From contig DATY01000001.1 of the NCBI GenBank assembly GCA_002504905.1, positions 5,530-69,529 on the forward strand: DNA of 64,000 nt. Direction: 5' to 3'. The position numbers and the translations under genes are program-made. The notes below the pieces were generated by a model. That model was not told the DNA's origin. It made no database searches and worked only from the letters and a program-made list of their open reading frames with translations. The stretch comes from Euryarchaeota archaeon UBA605. GTDB lineage: Archaea; Thermoplasmatota; Poseidoniia; Poseidoniales; Thalassarchaeaceae. Each line of letters starts with the position of its first letter. The first letter of the stretch is position 1. Shown here in pieces: positions 1-9,052 of this stretch.

Positions 1-791
1 GCCTTAGTAATTCCAAAACATTGTTCAATGTGACCTGGATGAATTCCTGCACCATGAGTTGCATTGGCACGACTAGTTACTGAAGAGGTGACAAAAGGAT
101 ATGTGCCCTGATCTATATCTAACATAGCGCCTTGAGCACCTTCAAGAAGAACTCTTTCACCATTTTGTAATGCGAAATCAATCATTAATCCTGTAGGTTT
201 GATTGCATCAGAATACCTTGCCAAAATCCATTCCAAGTCTGAGATTAGTGATTCGGAAGTTATTCTATCTGAGACATTAACTGAATCTAATTGCTTATTC
301 ATTCGAGAAACTGTTTCTGATATTTTACTTGCATCATTAATTACATTATTAATATCACAAAAACGAATACCTACTCTTTCGATTCTATCACGATATGCGG
401 GGCCAATTCCTCTACCTGTTGTACCAACAACTTTGTCTGCAGAATCATATAGTCTGTGGAATGGTAAAATCACAGAAGCTCTTTCGCTAATGAATAACCG
501 TTTACCTTCTGGTCTTTCCTCTGTTAGAGAATACCATCTATCAAGTTCTTCTTCAAGGACCCAGGGATCTATTACCATTCCGTCTCCGAGTACTAAATTA
601 CATTCCATTGAAGTAACACCGGAAGGTATCTGATGCAGTTTCAAAGTTGTATCTCCCAGAACTATCGTATGACCTGCGTTATTACCTCCCTGAAATCTTA
701 CAGCCCATGTAGAGTTGGGTGCTAGTTGATCAATAGCCTTACCTTTTCCTTCATCTCCCCACTGGGCTCCTAACACAATATTCGCTGGCAC
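1..791 (-). CDS. purA: Adenylosuccinate synthetase, C-terminal part beyond the left edge
   Basis: Catalyses GTP-dependent joining of IMP and aspartate to adenylosuccinate, the first committed step to AMP. Reading the minus strand, the protein begins with the family's N-terminal glycine loop GAQWGDEGKGK, followed by the IMP-binding segment FQGGNNAGHT, and further on the segment DIDQGTYPFVTSS. About 263 residues are present of a usual 430 or so; the rest lies left of the window. A GTG at 791 is the only start that puts the glycine loop near the N-terminus. A small palindrome (798-810) lies just upstream. The gene diverges from the L40e gene. Family assignment is secure; the exact start is an inference. 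Confidence 0.95.
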   Translation of the reverse strand, partial: MPANIVLGAQWGDEGKGKAIDQLAPNSTWAVRFQGGNNAGHTIVLGDTTLKLHQIPSGVTSMECNLVLGDGMVIDPWVLEEELDRWYSLTEERPEGKRLFISERASVILPFHRLYDSADKVVGTTGRGIGPAYRDRIERVGIRFCDINNVINDASKISETVSRMNKQLDSVNVSDRITSESLISDLEWILARYSDAIKPTGLMIDFALQNGERVLLEGAQGAMLDIDQGTYPFVTSSVTSRANATHGAGIHPGHIEQCFGITK

Positions 792-860
792 AAGGTCTCG
801 GCTTAGCCGAAGGCGAATGAATAGTTCGGTCTAAGAATCTTGAAAAAGCGTTCGAGAAAA

Positions 861-872
861 CCATAAAATTAC
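861..872 (+). promoter_or_regulatory. Possible TATA element for the L40e gene
   Basis: A CCATAAAATT stretch lies about 45 bases before the L40e start, a plausible archaeal TATA box that would place transcription start near 890-895, just before the GGAGG at 905-909. Sequence resemblance only. Confidence 0.35.
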
Positions 873-914
873 TAGCAAAGCGATTATGAAGGGTAGGCAT
901 TTCGGAGGCTCTGT

Positions 915-1070
915 ATGGCTCAACGTCACAGTGTAGCAGAAGCACGTCTTCTCCAGAAATGGATATGTATGAAATGTTCTGCAACGCATCGTGGAACAAA
1001 ACCTAGAGCATGTAGAAAGTGTGGTTACACTAAACTAAGGCCTAAAGCTGCTGAGCGTCGAAGTACTTGA
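915..1070 (+). CDS. rpl40e: Large-subunit ribosomal protein L40e
   Basis: A 51-residue zinc-binding protein of the archaeal/eukaryotic large ribosomal subunit, the counterpart of the ribosomal half of ubiquitin fusion UBA52. It starts MAQRHSVAEARLLQKW and carries CMKC (residues 18-21) and CRKC (33-36) as the zinc ligands, ending in a basic tail. A GGAGG Shine-Dalgarno sequence at 905-909 sits about five bases before the ATG. The full family length is present. It lies alone between divergent purA and convergent UPF0147. Presence of L40e shows that the DNA is archaeal and not bacterial. Confidence 0.95.
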   Translation: MAQRHSVAEARLLQKWICMKCSATHRGTKPRACRKCGYTKLRPKAAERRST

Positions 1071-1122
1071 TTAATTACTTCTAATATTTGTTAAATCTTA
1101 ACAAAAAATTTGAGGAATCTTA

Positions 1123-1398
1123 TTATTTGCGACGTGCTTCCGCTAGAAGAGTCTCTATTGCGGTCTGAATTTGAAGGCATAAGGGCCCGAAATGTAGAGG
1201 TAAATTTGGATCATTAAAAATATCATCAAGCATTGATGCAGTCATTCCTAGCCTCAAATCCATTTCTTTATTTTTATTCAATAGCCACTTATCTACAGAT
1301 TCTTTTGCAGTAGTACGTATATTCCGGGGAACTTGAGAGTCATCAAGTTGACTCAATACAGATGCAATCTGTTGGATGCGGGATTCGATGTCTGACAC
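1123..1398 (-). CDS. UPF0147 family protein
   Basis: A 91-residue, largely helical archaeal protein. The pattern SVLSQLDDSQVPRNIR, followed by an acidic/basic helix and the LGMTASMLDDIFNDPNLP segment, matches the UPF0147 family, which is widespread in archaea and has no settled function. No membrane segment or cysteine cluster is present. It is read toward the L40e gene, with about 50 bases between the two stops. It may be transcribed with the asparaginase gene upstream, about 60 bases away. Confidence 0.85.
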   Translation of the reverse strand: MSDIESRIQQIASVLSQLDDSQVPRNIRTTAKESVDKWLLNKNKEMDLRLGMTASMLDDIFNDPNLPLHFGPLCLQIQTAIETLLAEARRK

Positions 1399-1457
1399 AT
1401 TACCACCGAGTCGCCGACAAATGACATGTCCTTAAGCACATCCCTAGATTGGTATGT

Positions 1458-2279
1458 TTATTCAGAGGATTCCTGTTCCCATGTAGCCCATGGCATATCA
1501 GTATTTGAAACACCTAAACCTGGGCCAGAGGGCCCTAATGCTATTAATCCGACAGAATCTTTAGACGAAATTAGTTTATTGATCCCCCAATTCATTGATT
1601 CTTCCAAAGAATATTTACCAACTTTTATTTTTTCAAAGACTTTGTAACTTAATAGAGCTCTAGTAATAGCCTCGCCAATTCCTGTAGCAGCTACTGCTAG
1701 GCCTTCTTCAGCCCAAAAACCGGAACCAGGTAATGGAACATCTCCAACTCTTCCCGGAGGTCTGAAACTACATCCTCCGGTACTCGTCGCTACTACGATC
1801 ATTCCTGTAGTATCTCTGGTAATCACACCAACGGTATCTCCTGTTATTTGCTTATTTGTATCGCCAATTTGACCCTTCGGAGGGACACCAATCACTTTCC
1901 TCTTAATATGGCCATTATTATCCGCCCACATTCTAGCACCTTCAGAAGTTAAGCCATTTATCTCTTCATTTAGCAAATCAGCTGCAACTAAAATAGGATT
2001 AGGAGTATCTTCCATAGCAATAACGAAGCCTATTTTACCGTCACTAGTCTGAATAGAAGCGTCTGTCAATACAGATCCATCAGTACGCATTACACTACCT
2101 GTTCCTGCATTAAAAACAGGATCGTCTTCTAAAATCATACATGCCTGCACTGCGGCATCAATTGCATTCCCTCCTGCAACAAGTATCTCTGAAGCTTTAT
2201 TGATTGCAACTTCAAGATTTTCTTGACGTGATGGTCCAGGACCTGCTCCTCCATGAGCGATTACAGCGGGAATTGCCAA
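1458..2279 (-). CDS. iaaA: Isoaspartyl peptidase / plant-type L-asparaginase (Ntn hydrolase)
   Basis: Hydrolyses L-asparagine and beta-aspartyl dipeptides, which arise from protein isomerisation. The precursor is cleaved before a threonine that becomes the N-terminal nucleophile; the cleavage motif GDTVGV is visible near residue 149. The N-terminal AVIAHGGAGP and the FNAGTGSVM segment are also family signatures. The start is decided by a GGAGGAG Shine-Dalgarno at 2286-2292, six bases before a TTG at 2279; a TTG further upstream would lie before this site. The start comes one base after the MFS stop, so the two genes are co-transcribed. The product is 273 residues. Confidence 0.92.
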   Translation of the reverse strand: MAIPAVIAHGGAGPGPSRQENLEVAINKASEILVAGGNAIDAAVQACMILEDDPVFNAGTGSVMRTDGSVLTDASIQTSDGKIGFVIAMEDTPNPILVAADLLNEEINGLTSEGARMWADNNGHIKRKVIGVPPKGQIGDTNKQITGDTVGVITRDTTGMIVVATSTGGCSFRPPGRVGDVPLPGSGFWAEEGLAVAATGIGEAITRALLSYKVFEKIKVGKYSLEESMNWGINKLISSKDSVGLIALGPSGPGLGVSNTDMPWATWEQESSE

Positions 2280-2280
2280 T

Positions 2281-3612
2281 TTATACTCCTCCTTCAATTT
2301 GTGAATTAATTTTAATTTTTAATTGTAAAATTAGGGCAATGATAAATATTAATCCTGCCACTCTGAAACAGGTATGGTAAGTCCATAAACCAATTCCTTC
2401 AACAGTCTCGGACCAAATATATGCTGCTAATAGGGGGCCAATTATTCTCGCTAATGCACTATATCCTTCTTGAGCACCCATTACTGCACCTAATTCATAT
2501 CCTGAATCATTAGTTGCAAAAGTGAGTAAAGATGATTGTGTAGGAGAAAAAAGTGCATTACCAATAGCTAATGCTGCTGCACCAAGGAAAATTAGCCAAC
2601 TAGTATTTGGAGGAACATAGGGTAAACTTGCAATTCCTAAACCACAAAGTAGAGTTCCAAATATCATTAAATTTTTCATACTAAATCTATCAGTTAATTT
2701 ACCAATAAGGCCACCTTGAATAATTACTCCAATAACACCTATAAAAGCAAAAACCCATCCATTTTGCATTTCTGTAAATCCAAGTCCGCCATTCTCAACT
2801 TCCATTGCTGTAAAAAGTATGAAAGTACCATGCATCATACTAAATCCAAACATGAATAAGAAATTAGCCAAAATGAGTGTAGAAATCTGAGAAAACTTCA
2901 ATACATTAATCAAGTTATCAAAAATATTTTTTATTTCCTTCAAAGGGGAATCTATTTTGTTATTCCTAGAATTCTTAGAAAGACTCTCTGGAAGCCATAT
3001 AATAGCTAAAAATAAGGATATCATAGAGAGAATACTTGAAAATATACACGGCAATAAATAAGGATATTTTTCCCAGAATGTAGTATCAAAAATTCCTCCA
3101 ATACTTATTGCGGGATCTGAGAGTAGCCCTCCGATAAAAGGGCCTATCATAAATCCGAGACCGAAGGCTGCACCTATCATCCCCATTCTTCTAGATATTT
3201 CACCGGGTTTGCTTATGTCACCAATATATGCTCTTGCTACTGCAATATTCCCATTACCAGCTCCTGCTAAGAAACGAGCCACTAGAGCCATAGAAAGACT
3301 CTGAGAGAGACCAAAGACTATGAAGAAAATTGAATTAGAAATTAGACCAAATATTATTATTGGTCGCCTACCATAACTATCACTTAGCGACCCAAGGATT
3401 GGTGTAAAAATGAATTGAGCCAATGAATAACATGAAATGACAATTCCAACCCATAAATCTCTCCTCCCAATATCAATAATCCCTTCAGCAGAGGCTAAAT
3501 CTTGAACGAAATAAGTGAGGAATGGAATTACAATAGTAAATCCCAACATATCAATTAGAACAACTAAGAATAAAATTCCCATTGGAGAACTCTTACTCTG
3601 GTCATCGCCCAT
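2281..3612 (-). CDS. Major facilitator superfamily transporter (DHA1 drug:H+ antiporter type)
   Basis: A 443-residue inner membrane protein with about twelve hydrophobic segments in two halves. The first helix LVVLIDMLGFTIVIPFL and the loop GSLSDSYGRRPII match the TetA/multidrug (DHA1) signature, where the acidic residue in loop 2-3 (LSDSYGRR) gates proton-coupled export. The second half has the partly matching GKLTDRFSMKNLM. The substrate cannot be told from sequence. The 3' end is coupled to iaaA by a one-base gap; the start ATG faces a 42-base gap to lonB. No sign of recent transfer. Confidence 0.88.
   Translation of the reverse strand: MGDDQSKSSPMGILFLVVLIDMLGFTIVIPFLTYFVQDLASAEGIIDIGRRDLWVGIVISCYSLAQFIFTPILGSLSDSYGRRPIIIFGLISNSIFFIVFGLSQSLSMALVARFLAGAGNGNIAVARAYIGDISKPGEISRRMGMIGAAFGLGFMIGPFIGGLLSDPAISIGGIFDTTFWEKYPYLLPCIFSSILSMISLFLAIIWLPESLSKNSRNNKIDSPLKEIKNIFDNLINVLKFSQISTLILANFLFMFGFSMMHGTFILFTAMEVENGGLGFTEMQNGWVFAFIGVIGVIIQGGLIGKLTDRFSMKNLMIFGTLLCGLGIASLPYVPPNTSWLIFLGAAALAIGNALFSPTQSSLLTFATNDSGYELGAVMGAQEGYSALARIIGPLLAAYIWSETVEGIGLWTYHTCFRVAGLIFIIALILQLKIKINSQIEGGV
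2286..2292 (-). promoter_or_regulatory. Shine-Dalgarno site that sets the iaaA TTG start
   Basis: GGAGGAG lies inside the last codons of the MFS gene, six bases upstream of TTG 2279. This gives ideal spacing and identifies TTG as the working start codon. Confidence 0.75.
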
Positions 3613-3654
3613 AATACAACCGTACAGTTTCTATACTTAGTTTTGAGGGAGAAT

Positions 3655-5697
3655 TTAGGCAGAAGGTTGAGTGTCAGCACTATTAGAGATAGTATCAATA
3701 ACAAGTGCTAATCTTTCTACCAAAGATACTTTGTCTTCTGAACCAACAAGAGCATGTTTTAGAACCTCGTCTAGCGAGTCTACTGGAATTACATTTACCA
3801 TAGATTCATATCTCTCATCAATTAATACATCTTGCATATTTGATCGAGGAATTATGATAGTCTCGATACCTGATTTAGCAGCGGCTTCTATTTTAGCAGA
3901 GACACCACCTATTGGGAGTACTTCACCTCTGATTGAAAGTGAGCCAGTCATTGCAAGATTCTGCTCAATAGGTAAACCTTCGAATGCACTAATGATAGCA
4001 GTGGCCATGGTAATCGATGCGCTATCGCCGTCGACATTGTGTGTGCCTGGGAATTGAACATGAACATCGAAATCCTTGATATCATTTCCAGTTAATTTTT
4101 TCACAACCGCACTAATATTTGTAACAGATTCTTTGGCTAAATCTGATAAGCCGCCAGTAGCAATTACTTGTCCAGATCTACCATGTGCTGCAGTTACCAT
4201 AGCTTCTACAGGAAGTACTACACCAGAATAATCAGAAAGTCCTGAATCGGCACCTAAAACAGCTAATCCATTTACTCTACCAATTCTTTCACCTTTATTC
4301 ACAATCATTGAATAATCTGCCTGCCTTTCCAAATATCTATCTGCAACTTGTTGCTCAAGTGGTTTCGCAATTGCTCTGGCCCTAATGACATGAGAAGCAG
4401 TAGTAATTTCTGCATTTTCTTCCACCGCTAAATCTCCAGCAATTCGAATTAATCCACCTAGTTCACGTAATCTAAGCGATAACCTACCTCTCCGTCCACT
4501 ACGTCTCTGGGCTTCCTTCAAAATTAATCCGATAGATTCAATATCAAAATGAGGAATAGGTTTACCTGAAGTTTTCTTCCTCTCATTAACAACTTCTTGA
4601 GATACGAACCGAATTAATCTACGGCGATTTCTTTCAGTATCAGGCATATCGGTATTAACATACACTTCATACCCATATCCTCTGATCCTACTTCTAAGAG
4701 CTGGGTGCATGTTCTGAATACTATCCAAGTTACCTGCAGCGATTAATATGAAATCTGTAGGGACTGGTTCTGATTTAGTCAACGCACCTGATGAGCGCTC
4801 TGAACGTCCAGAAATTGAAAGTGCCTTTTCCTGCATAGCAACCAGTAAAGCTTGCTGTTCTTCCATCCTTAGCATTCTAATTTCATCTATGTAGAGTACT
4901 CCTTTGTTAGCACGGTGAACTGCACCTGGCTCAACTCTTTCATGTGCAGGAGTAGCCAAATCCGCGCCCGACTGGAATGGGTCATGCCTTACATCTCCTA
5001 GCAGAGCACCAGCAAGAGTCCCCGTAGCATCGATGAATGGAGGTTCCTCATTCCGCTCATGTTTAACTAGAAGCTTTGGTATATTTCCCTCATCTCCAGC
5101 AGTCAACCTACCCCGTAAGAAGAAATAACCGAAAATTAACAAGAATGAACCAAAAATTAGTGTCAATATCTCTCCGCTGGAAAGAGTTGCTAAAACTAAG
5201 GCTGCTCCGACAATCATTACTATGAATAATAATGTACGATTTGTTCTTTCTCTTTGCTGCTTGATTAATGCTTTACGTTCAGAAATAATTCTTGAACCTC
5301 TACCAGCAGGAACTGTTCTTACTTTAGGTTCATTTTCATCATCTTGGTTCCTGTAAACAAGAATATCTTCTAATTGCTCTTTGGGAAGGAATTCAGTCAT
5401 AGAACGCGCTAACATAGATTTGCCAGTACCAGGTTCTCCGACCATAATGACATGTCTTCTTTGCTCAGCAGCTTTTCTGACTACTATTGAGGCGGCTTCT
5501 TGTCCAATTACTTGATCGACTAAATTCTTAGGAATTGGTACGTCTGCAGTTGAGGTGATTTCAACATTCTTAATCCATTCTTCAACGGGCGTCTTACAAA
5601 CAGGATCTTTGTCTTTTGCAACACCAAAAGCAGAACCATCTTCCCAGCTCTCAAGAGGGTTTTCTTCGGTGATTGGTTCATCTGCTACGTCTGACAA
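3655..5697 (-). CDS. lonB: Archaeal membrane-anchored ATP-dependent Lon protease (LonB)
   Basis: A 680-residue AAA+ protease that degrades damaged and membrane proteins. Visible parts: Walker A GEPGTGKS (residues 87-94), two closely spaced membrane helices (about 155-195) inserted between Walker A and Walker B as in archaeal LonB, Walker B LYIDEI (about 268-273), and a C-terminal S16 protease domain with catalytic Ser559 in GDSASITMA and Lys602 in GGVSAKIE. The bacterial LonA N-terminal domain is absent, as expected. Length and order match the archaeal family. The ATG is followed directly by an acidic N-terminus. It is read in the same direction as the MFS gene. Confidence 0.97.
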   Translation of the reverse strand: MSDVADEPITEENPLESWEDGSAFGVAKDKDPVCKTPVEEWIKNVEITSTADVPIPKNLVDQVIGQEAASIVVRKAAEQRRHVIMVGEPGTGKSMLARSMTEFLPKEQLEDILVYRNQDDENEPKVRTVPAGRGSRIISERKALIKQQRERTNRTLLFIVMIVGAALVLATLSSGEILTLIFGSFLLIFGYFFLRGRLTAGDEGNIPKLLVKHERNEEPPFIDATGTLAGALLGDVRHDPFQSGADLATPAHERVEPGAVHRANKGVLYIDEIRMLRMEEQQALLVAMQEKALSISGRSERSSGALTKSEPVPTDFILIAAGNLDSIQNMHPALRSRIRGYGYEVYVNTDMPDTERNRRRLIRFVSQEVVNERKKTSGKPIPHFDIESIGLILKEAQRRSGRRGRLSLRLRELGGLIRIAGDLAVEENAEITTASHVIRARAIAKPLEQQVADRYLERQADYSMIVNKGERIGRVNGLAVLGADSGLSDYSGVVLPVEAMVTAAHGRSGQVIATGGLSDLAKESVTNISAVVKKLTGNDIKDFDVHVQFPGTHNVDGDSASITMATAIISAFEGLPIEQNLAMTGSLSIRGEVLPIGGVSAKIEAAAKSGIETIIIPRSNMQDVLIDERYESMVNVIPVDSLDEVLKHALVGSEDKVSLVERLALVIDTISNSADTQPSA

Positions 5698-5769
5698 GTG
5701 ACTCCCTCGGGATTAGTCCTGTAAGTCTGACCTTCTTGAAGGTGCGTCATAGAAGCATTAGCAAAAATT

Positions 5770-8700
5770 TTACTTTTGACGACGAATATACTCTTCACCA
5801 TAGTAATGCCATTGTTCCATTGACCACCCCTCAGGCAACCCACTTTCAGGTAATTTAGGCACCATTGGAGGGGGCGGTGGAAGACTTCTAGAAACATTTT
5901 TCGATGGTTTCCTATCCATCAATTCAATAGGAGCATGAGACTCATACTGTGATTCTAATGCAAGCTTATATTTCCTTCTCAAGATTGCGACAGTTGAGAG
6001 AGATAGAATTAACATGGAAAGAATCACGAAAATTAAGATTCCTGTAACCATTAAAGGAGAGAATGTAATGCTAGAAGATTTTTCATCGCCACTAGTCTCT
6101 TCTTCAATGACTAACTCTGGTAGTGTAGCGTGAATTTTATATGTTTCATCTGTGACTCTATCCATTCCATTTTGATCAACAGCTCGAACAGTAAATGTCA
6201 TATAATCTCCAACTCCTAATCCGTCTCCACTAATATGATTAACAATAAATGGACCCAGATTATGGGAAATACCTGAGGTATGGCATATTCCAGTAACAGA
6301 ATTACAAATACCCCAGAATACAGAAATTTCAGATAATTCGAGAACGCCTACATTAGTAATAGTAACAGAAGGATTAGTGAAATAATCGGTTGTATCTACA
6401 GAAATCGTAAAATCACCACTTGAACCATGTTTCCAGATTAAAGGCAAATCATCCACAACATTCACCGTAATTATTGAATTAGAGGAGAAACCATGCCTAT
6501 CTTCAGCAGTTACATTTACAATTTGAATACCAGGTTCTTGCCAAGATAAGATTAATTCACCAGTTATAGGATTCCACTGAGTTGCCCCGGGAACTTGATT
6601 CTCAACAACTACCCAAATTTCTTCATCTGAATTATCAATGTCTGAAATTCTATCTAACAAGTTTACTGAATAAAAATCACCAGTTTGGAGATCGATTTCT
6701 TCAATTCCTGTTAAATCAATTCTTGGAGCGTCATTTACATTCAGTACATGAAATGTTACTACTGTATCAGAAAACTTTACACCATCACTAGCCCTTATTA
6801 GAATATCTACTATTCCGAAATCATCTTCATTCAAAGCAATCACGGATAAGGAGTGACCATTCAAATTTGCTTCGACTAAAGTTTCGTCAGATATATCAAT
6901 TATCGACAGAGAAAGATCTGCCACAGGTACAGGATTTCCTGCATCATTAGTGTCAGAAAGATAATTTGTAAATGTGATACTTCCATATCCTCCCTCGTTA
7001 AAAGATTGAGTATTAATGGGAGACCATCGAGGGGCTCCATTTTCAATAACATTGAACAAGATTAGCCCCGAGTTAATATCATCTCCATCATCAACATTGA
7101 AGTATATTCCCTGTGGTAGAGCATTTCCGTGACTGTCTCTAACAACCTGTGTAAATTTAACTGTTAACTCTAAGTCAACAGGATTCCAGGACAGAAACTC
7201 GTTATCATTACTTGAAATATCAAGGAGTTGGAGAGGTGTTTCAGCATCACTGATTAGTCCAATTATGGAAACTTTCTCTTCGGTATCCACTTTAACTGTA
7301 GGCATTCCAGAATACTGATCATCACTACTTGAATAGATAGAAGGTAGAGCGTTCTGAAGTATGAATGCGTCCTCTGATATTAACCATTCACTATCTTGGC
7401 CACCGGCATCCGTCCACATTACTCTAAGATCATAATTGCCAACTTCTGAAGTCAATTCGGTATTAATTGAGAATAAGTATCTGGCATTACCACCTGTTCC
7501 AATTATCTCTGGTCCTTCAATCCAAGTATCATCCCAAGAGTTAGAATCTGCCTCAGAGTAATGTAGAGTGGGGTACATTGATTCAATTGTGTCTACTAAG
7601 TCGTTAGAAATCGCACTAGCTTCAAATTGGATAGAGCTACCTCTGTCCACATTAGGAGAAGTAACAGATGTAGGAGTAATAGGGACAGGAGGTAAATCAT
7701 GTAACCCTGCAACATCTGCATAATTATTACTAGCAATTCTGTCCCCTTCCAAATCTGAGATTCTTGCCCTGAAAACAGAGGTTCCAGACGGAGACATTTC
7801 TATTGAAGATGTGTCAAAATCTACAGTGAATGTTTGAGTTGAACCAGGTGCGAAATTATTATTCAAAGAATTAGTAGTGATTAACTGTTCTTCAACACCC
7901 TCTAGATAATAGATGCTAACCTGTCCTCCTTCAGAGTATGATTCAACACCATTATTTTGAACCGTTGTTTGTAAAGTAATTATATCACCCTGAACGAAAC
8001 CAGGATCACCCTGGATTATGAAATCTGATATCCCAATATCAACTAGAGGAGCCATATCCAAATCAACGGCAGCATAGAAATTATTGTATGTAGTATGAGG
8101 GCCGTCCATTAGTGCAACTACTGGCCAAAAATTTTCAAATTGAGTGTTCCCTCCGGAAGCTCTAACTGTGCTCAATGGTTTATCCCAAGAAAGTTCTGTA
8201 GGTGAACTGGGTGAAAGTACAACCTGTTCAAATCCATTTCCATTACTATTCAAAAGCCAAGATCTCCAAACGTGATGCGGCTTATATCCATCATCATAAT
8301 TCTCAGCCCCGGAATGCTCAGTAACAGCAGCGTATACATACACCGAAACTGATGGTAAAGAGCCTAGGTATGTAATTGTTAGATCAGTTGTTACAGTATC
8401 TCCAGAAGGATTCAAAGAGGTTGAAAGTTCCATAGAAAAATCTGTGGAAGTTGGCGCCATACATCCACCAGCTGAAAAATCACTATCATAGAAATTAGTA
8501 CCACCAGCACCTACTTTGTAACAAGATCCTGCTTGTTCATCTGCAAAAGAAAATGTAGGATAACCACTAGATGCACCCATGACATGATCTCTTCGAGTTC
8601 CTGAACTACCTATTGAATCAGATGGCCATCCAGTACTGGAACCTTCGAAAAAGGAAACATAAGTAAAATCTTCAGGATTCGATGTTTTCAGATTATTAAG

Positions 8701-8931
8701 AGATGGGGACGCGCTGCTCATACAAGGGCCACACCAATGTGCTCCAACATATTCACCAAATACGGTATGACCTGGACTGGTTGCGAAAAGTGGCAATTCC
8801 TCTTTTTCCAGTTCATTCGAATAAGATAATTCATTTTCTTCCGAATCAATTAGTCCACCCAATGTCATAATGACCATCAGTGACATCATGGCAACCGCCA
8901 AGACCGAACTGTACAATTCGTTCCTCAACAC
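5770..8931 (-). CDS. Large surface protein: thioredoxin-like N-terminus, CARDB/cadherin-like repeats, C-terminal anchor
   Basis: A 1053-residue exported protein. A signal-type hydrophobic segment (residues about 10-27) is followed by a thioredoxin-like region with WCGPC (Cys67, Cys70) embedded in VGAHWCGPCMSSASP. Next come CARDB-like segments (DIGISDFIIQGDPGFVQGD) and cadherin-like or Ig-like modules (NVNDAPRI, DRHGFSS). A membrane helix at about 958-985 precedes a basic cytoplasmic stretch, a polyproline run and the tail GLPEGWSMEQWHYYGEEY. A disulfide-reductase or oxidase role at the cell surface is inferred from CxxC only; a substrate-binding role for the repeats is also possible. It shares a divergent promoter region with trmI. 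Confidence 0.8.
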   Translation of the reverse strand: MLRNELYSSVLAVAMMSLMVIMTLGGLIDSEENELSYSNELEKEELPLFATSPGHTVFGEYVGAHWCGPCMSSASPSLNNLKTSNPEDFTYVSFFEGSSTGWPSDSIGSSGTRRDHVMGASSGYPTFSFADEQAGSCYKVGAGGTNFYDSDFSAGGCMAPTSTDFSMELSTSLNPSGDTVTTDLTITYLGSLPSVSVYVYAAVTEHSGAENYDDGYKPHHVWRSWLLNSNGNGFEQVVLSPSSPTELSWDKPLSTVRASGGNTQFENFWPVVALMDGPHTTYNNFYAAVDLDMAPLVDIGISDFIIQGDPGFVQGDIITLQTTVQNNGVESYSEGGQVSIYYLEGVEEQLITTNSLNNNFAPGSTQTFTVDFDTSSIEMSPSGTSVFRARISDLEGDRIASNNYADVAGLHDLPPVPITPTSVTSPNVDRGSSIQFEASAISNDLVDTIESMYPTLHYSEADSNSWDDTWIEGPEIIGTGGNARYLFSINTELTSEVGNYDLRVMWTDAGGQDSEWLISEDAFILQNALPSIYSSSDDQYSGMPTVKVDTEEKVSIIGLISDAETPLQLLDISSNDNEFLSWNPVDLELTVKFTQVVRDSHGNALPQGIYFNVDDGDDINSGLILFNVIENGAPRWSPINTQSFNEGGYGSITFTNYLSDTNDAGNPVPVADLSLSIIDISDETLVEANLNGHSLSVIALNEDDFGIVDILIRASDGVKFSDTVVTFHVLNVNDAPRIDLTGIEEIDLQTGDFYSVNLLDRISDIDNSDEEIWVVVENQVPGATQWNPITGELILSWQEPGIQIVNVTAEDRHGFSSNSIITVNVVDDLPLIWKHGSSGDFTISVDTTDYFTNPSVTITNVGVLELSEISVFWGICNSVTGICHTSGISHNLGPFIVNHISGDGLGVGDYMTFTVRAVDQNGMDRVTDETYKIHATLPELVIEEETSGDEKSSSITFSPLMVTGILIFVILSMLILSLSTVAILRRKYKLALESQYESHAPIELMDRKPSKNVSRSLPPPPPMVPKLPESGLPEGWSMEQWHYYGEEYIRRQK

Positions 8932-8975
8932 TAAATGAACGCTTATGCAGCATCGTATAACCTTATCTAAGATTT

Positions 8976-8990
8976 GTTTTTATAAATAGA
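8976..8990. promoter_or_regulatory. Shared divergent TATA region for trmI and the 8931 surface-protein gene
   Basis: The A/T run around GTTTTTATAAATAG contains a near-palindromic TATAAA that reads as an archaeal TATA box on both strands. Spacing puts a plus-strand start near 9010 and a minus-strand start near 8950, close to both start codons. Seen in sequence; function inferred. Confidence 0.45.
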
Positions 8991-9052
8991 ATAATAAAAA
9001 CCCTACTTTACAATCAAATGACTTGATATCGTGGAACCTTTGCGTCGAAGCA

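Noticed and set aside
199..633. A 144-codon open frame on the plus strand
   Set aside because: It is the complement of the purA coding region; the minus strand carries clear adenylosuccinate synthetase motifs.
798..810. TCGGC-TTA-GCCGA palindrome before the purA GTG
   Set aside because: Only five base pairs with a three-base loop; no clear TATA box at the right distance. Too weak to call an operator.
751..999. An 82-codon open frame on the minus strand across the purA/L40e gap
   Set aside because: It overlaps both the purA start and the L40e gene and resembles no family.
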